From Ovis canadensis (lineage: Eukaryota > Chordata > Mammalia > Artiodactyla > Bovidae), in contig NC_091248.1 of NCBI RefSeq assembly GCF_042477335.2, forward strand, positions 121,666,501 to 121,730,500: DNA of 64,000 nt, written 5' to 3'. How positions within the stretch are numbered: the stretch's first letter is position 1; each line of letters opens with the position of its first letter. Position numbers and translations under genes: made by a program. Positions 33,435-46,455 of the stretch are shown here, in pieces. The notes below the pieces were generated by a model. That model saw only the letters and a list, made by a program, of their open reading frames with translations, did no database searches and was not told where the DNA came from.

Positions 33435-33989
33435 GGCTGGACAGAAATAAATGTGGCTATAAGAGGACAACATGAACGATTCTTGTGGTGATGGAAATGT
33501 TCTGTATCTTGACTGTATCAATGCCAATATATTGTGATATTGTATTACTACATTATTCATACCATATGACTATAATTACATAATTACCTTGTTTATCATA
33601 CTATCTTATGATATTGTACTTTGCAAGATGCTTCCATTGTGAGAAACTGGTAAAGCAGTATAAGCAGTACTTCTGTATTATTTTTTATGACACATTAATC
33701 TATAGTCTCTATAAATATAAACTTTAATTAAAATAAAATTGAAGAAGTGTAGAAGTTTCATCCTTCTTTGTCAAGATTTTTGGATGACCTTATTGCTTTT
33801 CCGTTTTTTTTTTTATTAATTGCTAAAACTCCCTTTGTCAATTTATTGTTGATTTAGATTTTTTTATTATAAATATAATTTAATGGTTTATAGGTGATTA
33901 TCTTAATTTTTATACAGTTTAAAGGTTACTTTCCATTTACAGTTGTTACAAAGTATTGGCTATATCCTCATGTTGTGCAGTATATCCTT
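33435..33989. other. AT-rich left arm of block B
   Basis: No gene; aligns with 18978-19578 of block A. Confidence 0.7.
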
Positions 33990-34000
33990 AAGCCTATCTT

Positions 34001-34370
34001 ACACCCAGTAATTTATACCTCCTTTTCTTCCACCCTTATATTGCCCCTCCCCATTGGTAATCACTGGGCTATTCTCGATATCCACGAGACTGCTTATTTT
34101 TTGGTACATTCACTAGTTTTTGTACTTTTTAGATTTTGCATATAAGTCACATGATGCAGTATTGTTTTTTGCTGTCTGACAACTTAGCATAATTCTCTCC
34201 AAGACCATCCATGTTGCTGCAATGGCAAATTTTTTTTTAATGGCTTAGTAGTATTCCATTGTGTATATATACATATATACCACATTGTCTTTATCCATTT
34301 GTCTGTGGATAGACACTTAGATTGCTTCCATATCTTGGATTTTTAAATCTGCCTATGTGATGCTATCACT
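34001..34370 (-). repeat. L1 3'-UTR remnant (antisense), shared with block A
   Basis: Same element as 21043-21440, with 'gaccatccatgttgctgcaatgg' and 'gtgtatatatacatatataccac'. The sequence immediately before it is the empty target site AAGCCTATCTT of the block A BovB. Confidence 0.8.
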
Positions 34371-37300
34371 TTTGGAGCTTAAGTGGTATCATGAGACATG
34401 TACTAGACTGTCTATCATACTGGTCATGCTCACAGAAGCAGTTAGACTGCACATACATCAGGGGACTGAAGCATATCTCTCCCATTTCTAGAAGAAGAAA
34501 TAAGGGCATCTGGAGTCCAAAGGGGGAGAACTGGTATTTACACTAGATTTAGATGCAGCCCCAGTCAGTGCTTCCTAGATTGGGGCACTGAAGGCTAAAG
34601 TTTGTTTTGGGTTATAGGAGAATATCGTAAAACCTCAGTGAGCTGGCTTCTGTGACTCTTTAGAATGACCTAGGGCTGTAATGAAGATGTTGGTGGGAGA
34701 AGGATGGAGAACAGCCTTCCACAGGGGGAAGGGCAGCGTGGAGGCCCTGCCCTTGTGAATTGGAAGTGGGGCAGCAATTACCACTCTAATGCACGGGGCC
34801 CCTGAGGGGAATCCGTTGGCCCTATGTTGCCAGTGAAGCTGGTGCCAAAGCTCATTAGGTCTGTGTTGGAGCTGTTTTTGGAGCTCTCATCAACTTCCTC
34901 CCAGTAGTGTCCCTCACAGTCACAATTAGTCCCAGGTGACTTACTGGAACCCAAGGAATTTGGGTGTATCTATTCTATATGGTCCTTCCCTTTGTTGGAG
35001 GAGAAAACTCTTTACATCAACGTAGACACAGATGGTAGCATAAGTGTGTATCTTGTCAGATACTGATTAATGTTTGAGAGTCATCAGCAGCATGTGGGAG
35101 TGTGGGTTTAGAAGATATAGAAACAAAAGTGATGTGACTTGTAAGAAACTTTGGGTCAAGGATATGTAACATGACTGGTGAAATTGTTCACCCTAAGTAT
35201 TGCTGCAAATGTATTAAAATAATTGCTTTGCTTAAGTTTTAGACATGTACATTTTTTTCTGCAGGCTTCTCAACTCTGAGGTTTAGTACTGACATAAAGA
35301 TGAAGTCAGGGAAGCCCAAAAGTATAAAATGTTTAGTTAGGTATTGATATTAACTAGCAGATAGTAGTAATATTATATTATATTTCCAGAAAATATAACT
35401 GTCAATTGCTTAAAACCTCATGTTTCAATTTTTCTGAAGGCTTTTGTACCCAAGATATAATTTTCCTTTTTAATAACAAATAAATTAAGATTTAAGACAA
35501 TTAATGGCTTATGCAGAGACCTTAGGAACTCAAGACAGTAAACTGGAGTTAGGATCTAGGTCTCCCAACTCATCCCAGGCTTGGTTCCTCAAGAATTGTC
35601 TGTAGAGACTGCACTGTGGAGATTTGGAGACAGCTGGAATTACCCTTCAAAAGAAAATCTTAGTGTTAGCAACAGGGGCAAAGACAAGAGACAAAAATAA
35701 GGTGAGGATTTATCCATTGAGGCCGTAATGAAATATACCACCAAAGGTGAATGTCAGGATTGCACATGTTTGAGAAACGGGGTCTCATAATTGGTCTAAG
35801 ATTGTGTGAAGTCAGGTCACCAAATCAGATTGGAAGGAGATCACAGGACTTGAACAAGAATAAATTAATTGTTCTTTCAGTGTGTCAAACCCATCTTTGA
35901 GATATCAGCCACCCTGAAGACTGTGGACTCTCTGTTTCTATAGAGTAAGATGATGCAAATATTCCTTCTCAGGTATGATCTGCTCGCTGTCTACATCAAG
36001 CAACTCTTCAGTCATGAGTCAGAGAAAATTTCTCTAAATGAAAGTATGGGCAGTGTCTATGAAAGTGTCTATGGACACTTCAGCTTTATAGAGGTATGGG
36101 CGCTGAGTCATTTTGATCAACATGAAAGAAACACGTCTGCAGGTTGTGAGAGCTACCTTCATGTGTTTTTGTATTCAGGATTCTCACTTGTCCCAGCCTA
36201 GTTTGTCAAGAATGCCAACACTGAAGATCAAATAGCTTTAAGCTTAAATAAACACATTTCTTTACTTAAGTGAATCGCAACTGAATTAAGTTGAACTTTT
36301 TAATTTGTTGTTAAGTCATGTAAAATGAGTTGCACTGGGCATCTGAAAACTAATTTTCTTTTTATTTCTCTGTCATAGAGAGAAGGCATTTTGGTTGTAT
36401 TTGCTGTCAGTATTAATAACTGGACTAATGGGACAAGGCACATGGAGATACTTTTACCTAGGGTCACCAAAGGGTATATTTTAACAATGAGTAATTGGTC
36501 TTTGCTCTCCAGACCTCATAGCTGATTTTCCTTTAGCTTCTGTGTCATTCCTCATCCCTTCTCCATGTGTAAGGGTTTCAGTTTTCCTTCTTGCATCATC
36601 TGTTTTAAAGAGTTACAAGATCAAGTAATTCACATTTTAAAACCCCCACTTTATGCTAATTATATCTTAAAAATTCAGGATAATATCAACAGAAAAGGAA
36701 TAAATTACTAATATCTGAGTTTCAAGCATTCATGATTGGGCAAGTGGGAGATAATTTGTAACAGAATATTTCACTGGCACCCTCATATTATATCACTTAC
36801 TGTTTCACAATAATTTCCCTACCTCCACCACAGACCATAAAGCAGAGGCATGAAGAAGCCCTTCCTTTGTGATGCTCATGTCTAAGATGAACCACAGGGT
36901 TCATTCATCAATACTGTCTTGAGCAGGTTTATTGGATTATTTATTTTTGACTAGATGAAGAAAACTCAAAACATTTTGAGAGGTGTAGTTTGTGTAGTAT
37001 GAGGAAGATATGGCCTAAAGCATGTAAAATAGCTCCTTATCATTAAAGAAGCATTGCGTGTGTGTATGCTAATAGCCCTAAAGGACTATTAGGTACCTGC
37101 AGGGAGATAAATCAGCTAGAGTTGGGACAAATACTGAAAAAAAAACACAGACTGTCTTGCGGGGAAGGAAGCATTAATAAGACCAACTCTTAACTGTGTT
37201 TATCTTCAAAGCTGGCTTTTGAACAAGAGCTGTGTTCCTGGTTCCATGTGAGGAAGGTTTTGCTCTGTTGTTTCTATTGAGAAAAGAAACAATTATTTTG

Positions 37301-38742
37301 TGGGAATAAATACCCACAAAAGTCCATTTTACCTGTTGACATCAATGAACAACACATGTTTACAGATAGCATCAAATCCCTAGAATCTGTTTAGAGTTGA
37401 AAATACCAAGCTTTAGCTTTCTGACATCAAGCATTTAGATATACACACACTACCTACCAGTTATTTAGTTGTGCATCCTGAGACCTACTAGGAATCTAGC
37501 TCTATTTAACTGAAAGTTGATCCAAGGTACCACTAACATTGGAGACAGTGTTCATTGCAGGTAGGTGAAAACCATCAGACAAGTCCATTTCCCTCCTCTA
37601 TTCAGCTATACATTTACAGATGTTATTTCTATATTCTTAGTCTGCCAGGTGTCTTAAAAGGGTTTTATGACTGTAGAAAATAGAAATATTTTGCTATCAA
37701 TTATTTTGAATTTAAATTATTTTAAAATCAAGGAAATTGCCTATATAGATAGACACACACACACATTGATGGGTTAAAAATAAATAGCTGACATGTCCAT
37801 GAAAGGTATTTAAGTATTAACAGGTTATTTTAGTAAAATGCTTTGCCCTAGAAAGCATGCATGATAATGAATGCTAAAATTAATAAATAAAAAACATGTC
37901 AGGTTCTAATGAACGAGTATTCAGACACTCCATGCCTATGATGTTCTTAATTCTGTAAGCACTTATACATCATAAGATTTGTTTGTGCATGAAAGAGGTA
38001 TATTTGTATTTTAGGACAACCAGCTAATGATGAGTGTAAGGTGAAGTACAGTGAGGGAAGTATGTTTGTTTCTCTCCAAGGGAGGAGCTTAGGTTACAAC
38101 CAGTACCTATTCTGTTAAAGTCCTGCCACCAGTAATAGTTCAAAAAGTAACTTCTTCATAAATTGTTTACATTTGACCTTAAATACACACCATAGTTATA
38201 AAATATCATCACATTCTCTACATAAAAGTTTAAATCTCTAACCCAGTCATATGTCTGGTAAGTTCATGAAAACAAGATTTAACTTCAGATCTCTCCATGA
38301 GACACTAGCCTTGTTTGTACTATCTGTGTGCCGCTTCTGAACCTTTTTTTTGGTAGATTATTTATTCATTTCCTCATGTTTGGTGTAGCAGATTTATGTA
38401 GGGTTATCCTTGACTTCGAAACATGTTTATCAGCATTGTTTATCAACTTACCTCTCATTGTCACCTACCATCCCCTCTTGTCCTGGAAACTAGTGTAAAT
38501 TGAAAGGATATAAAATTGTACTGCATTATTGCCAGGCTATGAAGAACTCCCTCAGACCATTCTATACTTTAGAAGGCAATGGCTTGAATTACTTGTGTGG
38601 AGTAGATATAATGCGTACCAGAATCAGGCCTGACATCTTGGCCGAAAACACTCTAAAACATCTGGTTAAGGCTGGAAGGTTGAATACAGTGTGCATTCTT
38701 TTAAGAAGTTATTCTTACAGTTACTTCAACAGCTTCTACAAT
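34371..38742. other. Upstream arm of OR gene B, no gene
   Basis: About 4.4 kb colinear with block A 21725-26218. No supported gene. A (CA)n run sits at about 37752-37767. Frames such as 38500-38784 (94 codons) end just before the OR ATG and have no OR features. Confidence 0.7.
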
Positions 38743-38760
38743 TTTTGTCTCTCTCTGCAG
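38743..38760 (+). promoter_or_regulatory. Splice acceptor of OR gene B
   Basis: TTTGTCTCTCTCTGCAG; AG at 38759-38760, 23 bp before the ATG. Position and sequence match the acceptors of genes A and C. Confidence 0.65.
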
Positions 38761-38783
38761 ATTAATAACCTCACATTTTTTTA

Positions 38784-39737
38784 ATGGGAGCAAATAACCA
38801 GACTTGGGTGAGAGAATTCATTCTCCTCGGCCTGTCCAGTGACTGGGACACCCAGGTCGCTCTCTTCGTCCTGTTCTCAGTCACTTACCTGCTGACCCTG
38901 CTGGGGAACGTCCTCATTGTTCTTCTGATCAGACTGGACAGCCGACTCCACACTCCCATGTATTTCTTTCTCACCAACCTCTCCCTTGTTGATGTCTCCT
39001 ATGCCACAAGCATCGTTCCTCAGATGCTGGTGCATTTTCTTGCGGGACATAAAGGGATCCCGTACGTGAGCTGCGCAGCCCAGTTATTCTTCTCCCTGGG
39101 CCTGGGTGGGATTGAATTTGTTCTCCTGGCCGTGATGGCCTATGACCGCTATGTGGCTGTGTGCAACCCCCTGAGATACTCGGTCATCATGCACGGAGGG
39201 CTCTGTGCTAGGCTGGCCGTCACATCCTGGGTCAGTGGGTCTGTCAACTCTCTCGTGCAGACCACCATCACCTTTCAGTTGCCCATGTGCACGAACAAGT
39301 ATATTGATCACATATCTTGTGAAATCCTAGCTGTGGTCAGGCTGGCCTGTGTGGACACCTCCTCCAACGAGGTGGCCATCATGGTGTCTAGTATTGTGTT
39401 GCTGATGACACCTTTCTGCCTGGTTCTCCTGTCCTACATCAGAATCATCTCCACCATCCTAAAGATCCAGTCCACAGAGGGGAGAAAGAAAGCCTTCCAC
39501 ACCTGTGCCTCTCACCTCACAGTGGTTGTCCTGTGCTATGGCATGACCATTTTCACTTACATCCAGCCCAATTCCAGCCCTTCTGTACTTCAGGAGAAGC
39601 TGATCTCTGTCTTCTATGCCATTTTGATGCCTGTACTGAACCCTATGATTTACAGTCTAAGGAATAAGGAGGTGAAGGGGGCCTGGCAGAAGCTTCTAGG
39701 ACAATTATCTGGATTAACGTCGAAATTGGCAACTTGA
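38784..39737 (+). CDS. OR2F1-like: Olfactory receptor, OR2F1/OR2F2 type (gene B)
   Basis: A 317-residue class A GPCR odorant receptor with every family hallmark at the same positions as gene A: NQT 5-7, GN 41-42, LHTPMYFFL 55-63, C97/C179, MAYDRYVAVC 118-127, KAFHTCASHL 236-245, PVLNPMIY 283-290. Relative to gene A it has 16 changes, among them A3, N4, D20, A26, I49, N65, G88, N128, T161, E180, I181, V205, S264 and S291. E180 sits in extracellular loop 2, next to the disulfide cysteine, where genes A and C carry Lys and Gly. By hand count about 32 of 954 bases differ from gene A, roughly half of them amino-acid-changing. The frame is intact and no inactivating change is seen. The site aligned with gene A's AATAAA reads AATTAA. 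Ligand unknown. Confidence 0.97.
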   Translation: MGANNQTWVREFILLGLSSDWDTQVALFVLFSVTYLLTLLGNVLIVLLIRLDSRLHTPMYFFLTNLSLVDVSYATSIVPQMLVHFLAGHKGIPYVSCAAQLFFSLGLGGIEFVLLAVMAYDRYVAVCNPLRYSVIMHGGLCARLAVTSWVSGSVNSLVQTTITFQLPMCTNKYIDHISCEILAVVRLACVDTSSNEVAIMVSSIVLLMTPFCLVLLSYIRIISTILKIQSTEGRKKAFHTCASHLTVVVLCYGMTIFTYIQPNSSPSVLQEKLISVFYAILMPVLNPMIYSLRNKEVKGAWQKLLGQLSGLTSKLAT

Positions 39738-40477
39738 ATTATGAGCATTACTTAGAGAAAAGAGCTTTGCCTGTCACTTAATTCTGCTATGAAGAATTAA
39801 CTGCCTTGCCCTGGCAACCAGGAAGGTGATGAAGGACATGTACTGGTGATGCTGGGTAGGAGGCTGAGTGGTTCGGCTGAGGTGTGGGAGGTAAGGGTGT
39901 GTTTATGTCACGGCAGGATGTTCAGAGAAATTAAGCACTGCTGTGACAGAACTTCCCACACTTAATCTCCATTCACTTAACCCAAAATTAATGGAAAAAT
40001 TAATTTGTTATTGTGAAATACCGTATTTTTGTAATCATGGATCTATTAATAGATCTTACTTTGGACCACTTGTTCTTATTCATCTGAAATTTGTAGAAGG
40101 TTATTATGTTTCCATTGGGAACAAAAGCATTTTCACATTTTAGACTTATTGAAAATAACAATATACAATAACAATAACAATAATTTCTAGTATGTGTCCA
40201 CATCTAGAAATTTTGTAAATCACTATTCTGAGGTGAATATTGTTATCAAGGCTGATTCAAATGTTTTATGCAGAGCCTCTGACATGTGGACATAAAGCCT
40301 TGTCTGAGTGCTGGAGGTAACTGAGTGGAAGAATCAACTAAAGGTCTTTTACACAGAAAGGATGTAACTAAAGGTGTTTGTACACATGGCTATTACTGAC
40401 CAAGGAGATGCTAAATTTTAACCTCTCCTTGATATTATACAAACAATTTAAGAGGAATTTTAATGCATACCTAAGGG
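39738..40477. other. Downstream arm of OR gene B
   Basis: No gene. Aligns with 27212-28240 and 54752-55450. Includes a short (AACAAT)n-like run at about 40157-40185. Confidence 0.7.
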
Positions 40478-40689
40478 GTGAAAGTGAAGTCATGTGAAGT
40501 CTGTCCGACTCTTTGTGACCGCATGGACTGTAGCCCACCAGGTTCCTCTGTCCATGGGATTTTCCAGGCATGAGTACTGGAGTGGGTTGCCATTTCCTTC
40601 TCCAGAGGATCTTCCCAAACCAGGGATTGAACCCGGGTCTCCCGCATTATAGGCAGACGCTTTACTGTCTGAGCCACCAGGGAAGCCTA
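40478..40689 (-). mobile_element. Bov-tA SINE (antisense), block B only
   Basis: Nearly full-length reverse-complement Bov-tA ending 'tgtctgagccaccagggaagcc'. Probable target duplication CCTAAGGG / CCTAAAGGG. Blocks A (about 28255) and C (about 55448) read through the site without it ('gggtaccattt'). Confidence 0.95.
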
Positions 40690-42549
40690 AAGGGTACCAT
40701 TCATATATTAAAACTGTCCAATCTCTGAACAAATGATTTAATTCTTTCTCTAGGTTTAGATATAAAATTAGCATGTAATATTTGAAATATTGTATAAGAT
40801 ACCAAAGATGTAGTCTATCTATGAAAAGACAGATTCCTCAAACACAACTAATATAAAATAAGACACATTCAGTTTGGGAATCAAGATAGTTGAGTCAGCT
40901 GTGCCCATGTCAGCCTCCAGTCTCCATATAAACCCTTTCTCCCATCGCTCCTCCTCACACACTGCAGGGCCCTAGTTATAAATCTGCTGGGTTTAGAATA
41001 GTCTGGAGCAGACCTCACCTGACAGAAAGCCTAAATAAAGTAAAGGCGGGGAAGAAGTAATGGTATAAGAGATAAAGAAGGGGAAGGGGAGAAAGACTAT
41101 GGTAGCAGCTCATCTTCACACTTCCTTGAAGACATCTCAGTCTTTTCTTCCCTTGTCTCTTCTTTAAGTCAGGTGATAAGCAGTTCTTCCACTTATGGAC
41201 AAAGCTCAGTGCTCGAGCAGAGTTGAAGGCCCATTTAATATTGAATTTTACATAAAGTAATTTAGACCTATAATTTGTGTTTTAGGCAAGCATCCCCAAA
41301 CATGTCAATATTAGTGGGCGAAAGCCCTCTTGCTGTTAATTAGGGAATGCTAACGGAGTGTAGACTGTGTGTATGACCATGAACTGTGTTTGAGAGACAG
41401 TAATCAACATGATACATTGGGCAGTAACATGGTCCTAGAGCAAAGATGACAAATGATGAAACAAAAGACGATATAGTAAGTGTCACAGAGAAAGCAAGTC
41501 TCCAGGGGTGATTTCAGGAGTCTTCTGTATGAAAGGACCAGGACAGGTCCCATTGGAGACCAGATAAGTCAGAAATAGTTACTCAGAGGACAGCAATCCA
41601 TACAAAGATGCAGACAACCTGTGAGAGTCTCAGAACTGGGAGAGGATGGAAGTTCAGAAATGTCCCAAAGCCTCGCTTGCAGGGCAGAGAAGATTGAAGC
41701 TGTGGAGGGTGCAGCAGGCCGGTCATGAGGGGTCAGAGTATGGAGGGCACTGATGCCACACTGTCTTTCAACTTTATTGAGAGCAGTGGCAGCTAGTAGA
41801 GGTTTTTAAGCAGGGGCATGGCTTGATAAAATTTACATTTTTGAATCATCATTTTTTGCAAAAGAGTCAAAGGAGAAAAGATGAGAGACCAGGAGACCAT
41901 CTAGGGGCCTGCTCTAGTGACCCTATTGAGACATAAAATGAATCTGTACTCAGGCTGTGGCAATGGACAAAGAGAAAAGTAAAATCACATGATAAAAGAG
42001 ATTTCAGAGGACTATTTCCTGTTTTCTTCGATTAGAGTTTTCTGTGGATCCACCACCTCCTCTAACAAGTCATAATCCTATGTATGAATGTTCTATAAAT
42101 TGTGGAGTAAAGTATAAAAGTTACCACCATGAAAACACACTATATAAAATGGTAGGGGGTGTGATGAAGGGAGAAAATCAGTGAAAAATATAAGTATACA
42201 CGTGTCAAATATACGCATGACCGTTCAAGAAGGAGAATTTCTGAAGATGCCGCTCCTCATTTCTTTGTCTGGTTGATATACTTATGAGCCTTCTCCACTC
42301 CTCATCCCATCCCCCCCTTGCCTTCACCAGCCTCCACTTCTTTGCTACCCCTTTTCCCAGCTTCAAGGTCAGCAGCCCAGAAAACCTCTCTGAGTCTGAC
42401 CCTCTGCCTCCATTTTTACACCTTTTCTTCTGTCTCTGCATCCATCACTGTGCTCTCTTAAGGATCCTTCTTACTACATGGGACCACTAAGATTATCTGG
42501 GATAGTCTCCACTTTAAGATCCTTAATTTAAAATACGTGTAAGTTTTAA
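40690..42549. other. Downstream arm of OR gene B, continued
   Basis: No supported gene. Aligns with 28265-29320 plus 29750-29870 in block A and 55450-57470 in block C. Confidence 0.65.
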
Positions 42550-43745
42550 CATAAAAGGCAGCATATTCACACATTCTGAGAATCAGGACAAAGACATCTT
42601 CAGGGGGTCGGTCAATACTCAGGCTATCACAGAATCTTTTCAGATTGGACAGTTTTTCCACATAACCCTAGTAATCTTCAGTAGCTCCCACACTTTCTGA
42701 TATGATGCAATATATAATCCCATTTTTTACATTTCCTGGTTTATAATGGGAATAATTTCTTCAAGAAAGTCTGAAGAATTCCATCAACATTCCTTGTGAC
42801 CTAGGACTGCTAGAAATGTACTCGTTCATTTTGTTTTAGGGTACCTATATTTTTTCCTTCATTCAAAATGTCTTTGTTCTTCATATAGAATTCTTTGTTG
42901 ACATCCTCCGTACCACCCCTCCAGGGCTCTGAAGATATCATTCACTTATCTTCTGCCTTGCACAGTTTTTGAGAAGAATTCCATTTTAATTCGGATGTTT
43001 GTCTTCTCTATGTGGGGTATCTTTTATCTCTGGCTGCCTTCAGTGATTTCACTGTATTTTTGGCTTGTATACAATTAAAATGTCATGTGTTTACGTTTTT
43101 ATTTTTTTAGTTATCCTATTTGGCTGAGTTTCTTGGATTTGTGCTTTGATTTCATTCATTTCCCCCCAGCCATTATCTCTTTAGTATTTCTTATACTTCT
43201 GTCTCTGTTTTCTGTTGGGGTTTTCCAATTTCACGTATGTTAGAGTGTTTTCTTGTCTTACAGCCCTGGGAGGCTCTTGACTCTTTTATCATTGTATATT
43301 GTTTTCTCCTTGTGCTTCAGTTTTGCTGATTTTTCTGGTTTATCTTTACTCTTACTGATTGTTTCTTGGCTCTATTAAGGCTACGTATAAGGAATCTTTG
43401 TTTCTGTGACTGTGTCTTTTCTGTTTAACATTTCCATTTAATTCCTCCACATAGGTTTCGATTCTCTACTGAAATTACTCAAGCGTTTATGAAAACATCC
43501 ATCTGTTCCACTAGACCCTTTACTTCTTTATGAGAGTTGCTTTAACCCCTGCATGGTAGTTCCTATAATCCAAGTATATCTAATTCTGGTTTTTAAATTT
43601 CTTTGTTCAGTACAGTATAATTTTCCTCTTCTTTTTCTCTGACCTTTAATTTTGATTGGCACCTGGGCATTTTGTGTGTACAATGAGATAAATAGTACTA
43701 TCCTTTTAAATGGACACATCTGTACTGTTTATCCTGTAGTCATGT
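42550..43745. repeat. Old L1-like repeat, shared by blocks A and B
   Basis: Block B copy of the element at 29880-30975, in the same order ('ggaataatttcttcaagaaagtctgaagaattcc', 'gttggggttttccaatttcac', 'cttacagccctggg'). Confidence 0.65.
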
Positions 43746-43852
43746 GTTGTGAAAACTGTGGGAATCAATGTATTCATGGGTAGAGCTGAGTTTGAGTTTT
43801 GTGTTGTTAAGGTTATCCTTAGCTCAACAACAAATTCAATTTTTTCTATTAT

Positions 43853-44546
43853 TCAGTTCAGTTTAGTCACTCAGTCATGTCCAACTCTTTGTGACCTGAT
43901 GGACTGCAGCACACCAGGCTTCTCTGTCCATCACCAACTCCCACAGCTTGCTCAAACTCATGTCCATCTAGCCAGTGATACCATCCAGCCATCTCATCCT
44001 CTGTTGTTCCCTTCTCCTCCTGCCTTCAACCTTTCCTGGCATCAGAGTCTTTTCCAGTGAGTCAGTTCTTCACATCAGGTGGCCAAAATATTGGAGTTTC
44101 AGCTTCAGCATCAGTCCTTCCAAAGAACTCCCAGGGCTGATCTCCTTCAGAATGGACTGGTTGGATCTCCTTGCAGTCCAAGGGACTCTCAAGAGTCTTC
44201 TCCAACACCACAGTTCAAAAGCATCAATTCTTCAGCACTCAGCTTTCTTTATAATCCAATTCTCACATCCATACATGACTACTGGAAAAGAACCATAGCT
44301 TTGACTAGATGGACCTTTGTTGGCAAACTAATATCTCTGCTTTTTAATATGCTGTCTAGGTTGGTCATAGCTCTTCTTCCAAGGAGCAAGCATCTTTAAT
44401 TTCATGGCTGCAGTCACCATCGCAGTGATTTTAGAGCACAAGAAGATAAATTCTGTCACTGTTTCCATTGTTTCTCCATCTATTTGCTGTGAAGTCATGG
44501 GATCAGATGTCATGATCTTAGTTTTTTGAATGCTGAGTTTTAAGCT
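43853..44546 (-). mobile_element. BovB 3' 0.7 kb (antisense), block B only
   Basis: Reverse-complement BovB from the 3' end ('cagttcagtttagtcactcagtcatgtcc') to 'cttagttttttgaatgctgagttttaagc', where the LTR begins at once. Block A has no BovB at the matching point (about 31110). Confidence 0.9.
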
Positions 44547-45566
44547 TGTGGGACATTCAGTCATTGGAGGGTTTTCCCCAGTGTCCCTGTCCCTCCCTTT
44601 GTCTTAAGTTACCCTGTGAGATTGCACGTCCAGAATGTCTTCCCCATGTCTAACCCATGGTAAACTGCTGTTACTTGTTTCTTAGTTGTTGCTAGTTTGG
44701 TGATGGAGGGACAACTCTCTGTTGTCCAGGATCTGTCTCAGACTTAGGCACATCCTTTGTCCCCATGTCTCAGGGTTGGGGCTTTCTTAGTGGTGAGAAA
44801 GTCAATTCCTAGGTAGCTTGATAAGAAGTCTAGGGTTCCCAAAGAGGAGAAAGGGGTCTGGAGCCCTAGAGAAGGCGAAAGGCATCTGGGGCTCTCACGG
44901 AGAAAAGAAATTGCTTTGTGTCAGTATAACAATGTGTCTTGCTCGAGGACTTGTTTCTCCTTAACAAGAACCTTCTGACTAATCCTGGTATTTTAGAATG
45001 TACATTATGGGAGGGCTTCCCTGGTGGCTCAGACAGTAAAGCATCTGCCTGCAATGTGGGAAACCTGGGTTTGATCCCTGGGTTGGGAAGATCCTCTGGA
45101 GAAGGAAATGGCAACCCACTCCAGTACTCTTGCCTGGAAAATTCCATGGATGGAGGAGCCTCATAGGCTACAGTCCATGGGATTGCAAAGAGCTGGACAA
45201 GACAGAGCAACTTCAAGATTCAAGAGAGATACTATGGAAGTGGGTCTTTTAGGATCTTTCTATTGTTAAGTTCTAATCCTGTTATCCTAAAATGTAAATT
45301 GTGGGAGTGGGTCTGGTAAAATTTTTACAATCTTGAGACATTCTTTTGATTAACTGTAATAACCAATTAAAAAAAGTATGTAACTCCCTTGCTAACACTA
45401 GCAAGGGGGGCATTCTCTGTCCCCCTCCTGATGTCTATGTCAGAAACTTTGTCCCTCTTCTTACTTTAATAAAAGTCTGCTACACAAAAGCTCTTGAGTG
45501 ATCAAGCCTGGTCCCTGGTTCCAAAGCTAAATCTTCTTCAGAGATCATGAAATCCAACATTGTTCA
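44547..45566 (+). mobile_element. Endogenous retrovirus LTR (probably solo), split by a SINE
   Basis: Starts TGTGGGACATT and contains a late AATAAA (45468-45473) followed by a U5-like 'gctcttgagtgatcaagcctggtccctgg' and an end near 'aatccaacattgttca'. This is the layout of a ruminant ERV LTR in sense orientation. I see no gag, pol or env beside it, so a solo LTR is likely. The exact 3' edge (45559 or 45566) and the target duplication are uncertain. A Bov-tA lies in its middle. Confidence 0.65.
45014..45220 (+). mobile_element. Bov-tA SINE inside the LTR
   Basis: Full sense Bov-tA: tRNA-Glu-derived head 'gggcttccctggtggctcagacag' through 'gattgcaaagagctggacaagacagagcaac'. It is younger than the LTR. 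Confidence 0.95.
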
Positions 45567-46455
45567 TTGTTAGGTATCAGTGGTCTTGCCACTTCTACAG
45601 AGTAAGAAGATAGATGACTCATGATCTGAACACAGAGTAGCTTCCTGTCCCAAGGACCCCCACATGGGAATTTATTTATTTATTTTTCTGTTTTCCTCTT
45701 TAATGAATCTTCAGCTGTAGGAAGATTTCTCTGAGGAAAACAGGGATTGTAGTCATTCCCCCCGTGGCTTCAGGCTTTTGTTCCATAATGGAGATGATTT
45801 GGTGGTTGGAGAGTTCTTTCTGCTCACTGCAGAGGCTGCAGCTGCCTTCTCCTTGACCTACCCTAGGAAGAAAGTTTTCTCTTGTTTCCACTTTTCCCCA
45901 AATATTCTTGTGAGGACAGTTCTAAGTCTATGGAGAAAATACTGAGAATTTGTGGGAACTTCTCTTTTTGCCACGATTCTCAGCCATTCTATACTCATAG
46001 TACCCCACACGAACTTTAGCAGTCTGGTAAAGCAATTTTCACTGGCTAGTTGGGGGGAGGGGTGCCCTATTTTCCTTCCATGGGCTCATCAGGTAAGTAA
46101 GAGCTCACATCCTATCTCTTTCTGGATGGACCTATCTTTCCCAAGATTTCATGATGTTTGTTTGCCTTTCAATCTCATTTTACTGATGATTTCAAAGATA
46201 TGATTTTGTAGATTATCGAAACTTCTCTTGTTTTAGGAAAGAGTCGATGTTCTTTCCAGCTTTCTACAACCTAAGTGGAAGCTAGAACAAGCTCAGTTAC
46301 TTTACTTTATCTAAGTAGACTCTTTCTTTAGAGTATTTTTAAATGCACAGCAAAGTTGAGTAGAAAGTACTGATAGTTCTCATATATTATATCTCCCCCT
46401 CCTCCCTGCAACAGACACAGCCTTCCTATTATGGACATCCTGCAGCAGAGTATTA
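45567..46455. other. Right end of block B, no gene
   Basis: Aligns from about 45790 with block A 31130-31795 ('cactgcagaggctgcagctgccttctcc', 'aagtggaagctagaacaa'). No supported gene. Confidence 0.65.

Larger units (their letters stand above)
32071..46455 (+). repeat. Duplicated OR block B
   Basis: Second copy of the block, colinear with A. It is longer than A because of a fuller BovB (32162-33434), a Bov-tA (40478-40689), and a BovB plus LTR (43853-45566), and because A has lost two pieces of about 300 bp downstream of the OR gene. Confidence 0.9.

Noticed and set aside
38500-38784. 94-codon frame ending at the OR gene B start
   Set aside because: Its composition does not resemble an OR N-terminus, it crosses the splice acceptor, and it is not conserved in blocks A and C.
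45014-45220. tRNA gene suggested by A/B-box-like motifs in Bov-tA copies
   Set aside because: The head is tRNA-Glu-derived but part of a SINE; no copy has an intact cloverleaf standing alone.
44547-45566. Complete provirus
   Set aside because: No gag, pol or env reading frames and no second LTR nearby; a solo LTR fits better.
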